Shown piece after piece: positions 59,501-64,000 of a stretch of 64,000 nt of DNA. The notes beneath the pieces are model-generated. The model was given only the letters and a program-made list of their open reading frames with translations, had not been told where the DNA came from and made no database searches. The number at the start of each line of letters is the position of its first letter. The first letter of the stretch is position 1. Source of the stretch: Mariannaea sp. PMI_226 (Eukaryota; Ascomycota; Sordariomycetes; Hypocreales; Nectriaceae); contig JANFOG010000004.1 of NCBI GenBank assembly GCA_024336345.1, positions 1,054,001 to 1,118,000 on the forward strand, written 5' to 3'. A program made the position numbers and the translations under genes.

Positions 59501-60558
59501 TCCGCATCGATAGCTCGATTTTGCCCTCTCGCGGCGCTTACAGAAGCATTCTGAGCGGCCCTTTCTTGGACCTGGGGGATCCAGGTGTCTGGCTATGTGG
59601 CCTGCATTTGCATGCATTTTTGCTTGCGTGTAAGTGCTCTTTTCCCGCTTCTGCTCCCGCTGCAGTCTTACCTTGCTTTGGCTGTTCCCGTGTTCGTAGT
59701 AGTCTACCTGCACGTAGTACGAGCGAGGTAGCCAGCATCTTTGTTTAAAACCTCTTTGTTGCCCACACTCTCGTCTTGTCCACCCTTTTTCTCTCGCCTG
59801 AAGCATCCCCCGGAGACCACGCCACCCCCCCGTTCGCTCGCTCGTCGTACTACTGCATCAGATATCTCGGCACTGCTCCCTTCCGCACATTTGGAAACAC
59901 CAGCAACTCCATACTTTTACCTGTCTCGGCCTGGGGGAAAAAAAAATGTACCATTGATACCCGCTTGTCCACTCTTCTTCTCAATAGTAGTGCAAGTGTC
60001 GGAGCCTTAGAGACCCGAATCATATCGCGCGACACCAGCAGCTTCACCTTTCGCACCCTGGTCTGAAAATCGAATTCCGATACTACCTACGACATCACCA
60101 CCGCACATCGGCCCCTCTTCCCAAAAGGTCGATTCTCTCTCTCCGCAGAAGCGCAAATATTATACTTGAGCGCTCTCCTGCCTATTGCTCTCTCTTTTGG
60201 CCCTCTCTCTTCCATTCTCTTCTCTATTTTCAATTTTTAACCAAACTTCGTCTGCCGGTCAGACGTTACCTTTCACTTCTTGCCGGCTCTTTTCTGTCGC
60301 TACTTTTTTTTTTTCGACCGCATTTTTACGCCTGTTTTAATCGTTCTGTCGAATCGTGTCTCTTATTCCCTTTTTTTACGACACTTTGGATAGCGCTGGC
60401 GTGTCAGTATCGACAAATTGTGAGACAATTGGCCAAGACAAAGGAAGAACAATTGGTGCAACAACCCGCAAGGTGCTTGGGCCCATAGAACGAGTTCCCG
60501 ACCTCTCGAAGAAAACCTCGACTTAATCACCATTCCATAAACAAGAAAATCAGTCACA
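56532..60558. other. 4 kb gene-poor region, right flank of the cluster
   Basis: No convincing gene. An 85-105-codon plus-strand ORF ending at 57421 has no recognised features. 57.6-58.3 kb is purine/pyrimidine-skewed; an 11-bp minisatellite lies at 58715-58769. 59.7-60.5 kb is CT-rich and probably the promoter and leader of the small membrane protein gene. By eye, no CGG-N7-CCG element was seen here, in contrast to the cluster. Confidence 0.5.
58715..58769. repeat. 11-bp minisatellite, five copies
   Basis: Five head-to-tail 11-mers: AAAGAGCACTA, AAAGAGCACTG, AAAAGGCGCTG, AAAAGGCGCCG, TAGGAGCACTG. The middle units have changed stepwise, so the array is probably old. Confidence 0.7.
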
Positions 60559-61151
60559 ATGGGCAGACTTATCAAGAACCACTGGGCTCGTCTCATCATC
60601 CTCACTGCCGCAGCCTGTACGTTCTTCCTCGTCACTTTTGGGGGTTGAAACTGAGAAAACCCCGACCAACGAAACTTTGATTGTTTGCTAACAACTCAAC
60701 TAGACCAAGTTGCCGCGGCTGTCGAGTGCTTCATCTGGCCCAAGATCTTCTGGGATTTCCTCACACGTACACTGGATGCCGGAGTGAGGCCCATACCGAT
60801 CCTGCAGATTATCAATCTGGTACTGGGTCTCTCCCTATTTTGCCTCGAATGGCCTCTCAGCTTCATTGCTGGCTCAACCTTACACCGATCGCTGGAGTTC
60901 CGGCTTGCCATTCTGCCATTGACAGCCCTGACCGCGGTGCTAATCTACCAAGGCACCAATGCTGCGCTCTATTACCTCGTTGGTATGGCGGTGTACTTTT
61001 GGGCATACAGTGAAGGCGAGGTGAGATCACTACCCATTCTGACGGAAAACTGGCGACGAGACACATAGCTAACATGCCTCTCCAGATCATTTGTGCGGAA
61101 CCATGGTCGCTTCCGAAGCGAGGCCGTGCTGGAGGTGGCTCTCGGGTATAA
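60559..61151 (+). CDS. Small fungal membrane protein, DUF7727-like
   Basis: Exons are 60559-60616, 60704-61020 and 61086-61151, giving 146 residues. The start MGRLIKNHWARLIILTAAAYQV, completed across intron 1, matches what I remember of a fungal family of unknown function (DUF7727). Four hydrophobic segments are visible (about 10-30, 52-75, 82-105, 110-130), with PKIFWDFLT and LALYYLVG-like blocks between. The C-terminus IICAEPWSLPKRGR is cytosolic and basic. It probably lies in an internal membrane or the plasma membrane. No function is known to me. A long CT-rich leader precedes it. The splice sites are good (GTACGT, GTGAGA; CTAG, CCAG). Confidence 0.8.
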
Positions 61152-64000
61152 TGGATCTTGTATGTGTGTGTTGCTACTACCAATATATCTATCTCACACC
61201 ATTTTGGTTTATTGAAGCGAGCATTGGCGTTATTCGGAAGATATCCAGGACCACAACTGCCGGTTTTATTTTTTTGTTTCACTTATTCTTGGAACCATTC
61301 TCTCGCTTCTCGTGAAGGTCTCATGACAGATTTGTAATGTCGTAGTCAGCGTTTGTTGTCGTAGATAAGGGGCAGGAGGAGCAGGAGGATCAATGGTGAC
61401 GCATTGTGGCGAGATGAGAGGAGATTATCGAGGGTGGGTTATATGTTGAAAAATCAGAGCATAGCTATTTCTTTCACCTTGCCAGCCAGCCACTTATGGA
61501 TTTCCTGCTTCTCCCTAGCCTCAAGGAGTTTTCCTGTATCAAAGAAGTACAGCAAGCCTTGGATAGTGTAGAGAGACTCGTGAAATCAACCACAAAAATA
61601 CCAGCAAAAAGGAGAGAGCGGAAACCGTTGACTGACCTTTGTTGGCCCCTTATGCACTAATTTATAGCATATTATTGGTTGCTTTCAGTGGAATAGTAGC
61701 CAGCTCAGCTTTGCATGAGTTTATAGTTAAAGTGTAGCTTACTTTTAGTGAGTATCAGACAACATACGAATAACTTCGAGCAATTCCTGAGACTCTTGAT
61801 GGAGAAAAATTACTTCGATATTATGAGTCAATTGTTCCATATCTTGGATTATCTCGAAGCTTAGTAAACAGTAGATACTGCTTCGCTGATCTGATAGTGT
61901 GTTAGAAAAAAAATAACCGACTACATTCAGATTACCGTATCCCGAGGTCTTAGACTCATCCAGGACGGTGCCAAGGCATCACGTCACTCAAAGCACACAC
62001 AACACACAAGTGGTTCACAATGGAACGCCTTCGGTCTGAAATTGTGCGGAGAGGAGGGGATGAGGATCCATGAGGTGTTTGATATTGCTTGGCAGGTGGG
62101 ATGCCTCGGCTTGTTTGGCTAGGTACTTCTTTCATCTTTCAATAAACTAACGCCTGTGAGACAGGCAGCTTCAGAACCGCGACACTGAATCGTCCATGCT
62201 GGAGGTAGTTGTCTACAACGCCTTTGAAGTCTGGAAATGGACTAGGAAAGAGATGTAGTATGGCAAGCGAGAAGAAAACGCATATAAGCCCTTGGTTGGA
62301 TATTATGAGTGAGACTAGGATTCCTTGCTAGCGAAATTAACTAAGGGTACACATTAATGTATAGTTTAGAGCTTGATAAATTTGGCCCCTTTACTCATTA
62401 AGATAATTGAGCATCGTTCTTAAGTGAACATACAACACAATCACGTATCTATTCCTCTCCCCCCCTTTATTTTGGTTTTTTATATAGGTTGATCTGCAGG
62501 TCCCGACTGAATACAAACACCGAACCTAGTTCAAGGCAAGAGGTAAAGATTAACGAAATTGAATTGCCAATAACAACACAGCAACATTCATTAGCCAATC
62601 TCACGAATTATCTTGCAGATCTATCTAGGATATAAATTATTACCATCCCTTTTCGAAATTCCATTTATACTTACTATACCCCAACTGGGAGAGCTTACTT
62701 ATAATGGTCGACAAAAGTGCAATCCGCTTATAAAGAACCTATTTATATATATCAATTTAAACACTTTTGGAAATGTCTCTGCCTATTGTTAGTAAGCGTG
62801 TTTACTCTCTTTTCTTATTTTCGCTTACCGAATATCCCTCCAAGTGCAATATGGTTATAGTTACAAGATAGCTAGGTAGAATAAAATGGTCCTTGTAGCT
62901 TTGGGGATTTTTGCTAGTCCCAAGAGTATGTAATTGAACACTAGCAAATGGGCGGCAAATCCATTGGCTCTATTATATAGATAATGTAATGTAATAATCC
63001 TTTGGGAAGATTCAGCTCTATACTTGATGAAAACAAAAATGGGAGAAGGTGAACCCCCCCCCCCCCCCCCAACAAACAAAAATAAATAAATAAAAAACAT
63101 TAAAGATGAGGGGAGACTCTTGATTGAAGTAGCTTGGGGTGATGTATACTACCGTGTTTTGCTGTTATATTGCGGACAAGAATAAACCTGGACATAGTGA
63201 GGCTTTGTCTTAGCACTCTGAAGTACTACGTACAACGGTTTCTTTTTGGTATACTCTATCTTGTATGTAAGAGGAGAGAATATAGCTTTCTGGATCATTG
63301 ACACTGCATACTCTTGACTTGAAGACTACCAAGTGGAGCTTTGCGGAGAAGAGCGGCCGACGGAAGAACTAGAGAACGCTTGTCCATGCATGTAAGATAT
63401 AAGAGGTTGAGTGATGTTAGCAATGTCCCTATTTCAGATCTATTGTGATCTTGAATGCTTTTTTAATTAAGGAAAGCTAGATTTTAACGAACTACCTAAA
63501 AAAATATAGTTTTAAATTCTACCCTGCCGTTCATTATGGGCATAAGGCTGCTCTGCTCGTCTTGCATTATCTAAACTGAACCAGACAATGACTGCACATG
63601 TAAGGTGCCTACAATAAATATATAACCTACTAATGTTAGCAGTGTATGACCAGCTGGAGATTATCTATATACGTCATATCGCCTTGGCGCTTTATGAGGT
63701 ACCTAAGTGAGGATTACTCTGTCAATATGTAACTTTGGTATTTGATAGGCATCAAGGTAGACTGGGAAATTGGGGACGAGCAACCAGTCATGCGGCATTA
63801 ATTGGTAATAAATACAGACTGGCCTTGTGATTCTTTCTGATATGTTTACCATTCGCGTCCACCGTCGGAATGTAGTATGATACACAAGTGCCATCCTGCG
63901 TTTCATCCTTCGCTCTGACTTAAATGATCCTACGCCGCTTTGACACTTCCCATGATACCGAGGGTGTCTATTTGGGGTTAATAGGTCTATAAGTCAAAGG
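61152..64000. other. AT-rich gene-free tail of the window
   Basis: About 2.8 kb, AT-rich and TpA-rich from 62.2 kb onward, with a run of 17 C at 63054-63070 followed by AAT/AAAC-type simple sequence. No transposase, reverse transcriptase or terminal repeat was recognised. It could be RIP-decayed repeat sequence, but dinucleotide indices were not computed. Confidence 0.45.
63054..63070 (+). repeat. Homopolymer run of 17 C
   Basis: A pure cytosine run followed at once by AACAAACAAA and AAT-type simple repeats in the AT-rich tail. Confidence 0.75.

Overview
The window is nuclear DNA of a filamentous ascomycete (Pezizomycotina, most likely a Sordariomycete). The support is short 50-75 nt introns with GTAAGT-like donors, CT-rich leaders, long gene-free spacers, a class IV chitin synthase, a Zn2Cys6 regulator with a fungal_trans domain, and dispersed 5S rRNA genes. 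The species cannot be fixed from sequence alone. Gene models were spliced by hand from frame, splice-site and family logic; exon coordinates are in the entries.

Left part (1-34.8 kb), housekeeping genes in sparse surroundings: the 3' part of a FUN30-type SNF2 remodeller (+), a Myb/SANT-like protein (-), a 7 kb spacer, a Skt5/Chs4-type Sel1-repeat chitin synthase activator with a CAAX tail (-), a 9.9 kb spacer, a class IV (Chs3-type) chitin synthase (+), a Polo kinase (-) and an OPA3-family protein (+). The activator and the synthase are probable functional partners and are divergently arranged.

Middle (35.4-35.8 kb): two 119-nt 5S rRNA genes in tandem on the minus strand. They differ from each other at 12 positions and lie beside the left edge of a metabolic cluster.

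Right part (36.4-56.5 kb): a compact cluster of a Zn2Cys6 regulator, a long-chain alcohol oxidase (GMC), a membrane-anchored alpha/beta hydrolase, a class 3-like fatty aldehyde dehydrogenase, a Baeyer-Villiger monooxygenase (BVMO), a membrane SDR, a cytochrome P450 and a secreted-type decarboxylase-like amidohydrolase. There is no PKS, NRPS, terpene synthase or transporter in the window. In order, P450, SDR, BVMO, hydrolase, alcohol oxidase and aldehyde dehydrogenase form a complete subterminal oxidation route (C-H to alcohol, ketone, ester, acid plus primary alcohol, aldehyde, acid). Every gene of the cluster has an upstream inverted repeat CGG-R-N5-Y-CCG, and the regulator has two. This looks like a self-contained, probably autoregulated regulon.

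Right end (56.5-64 kb): sparse sequence with one small membrane protein gene (DUF7727-like) and an AT-rich tail without recognisable genes.
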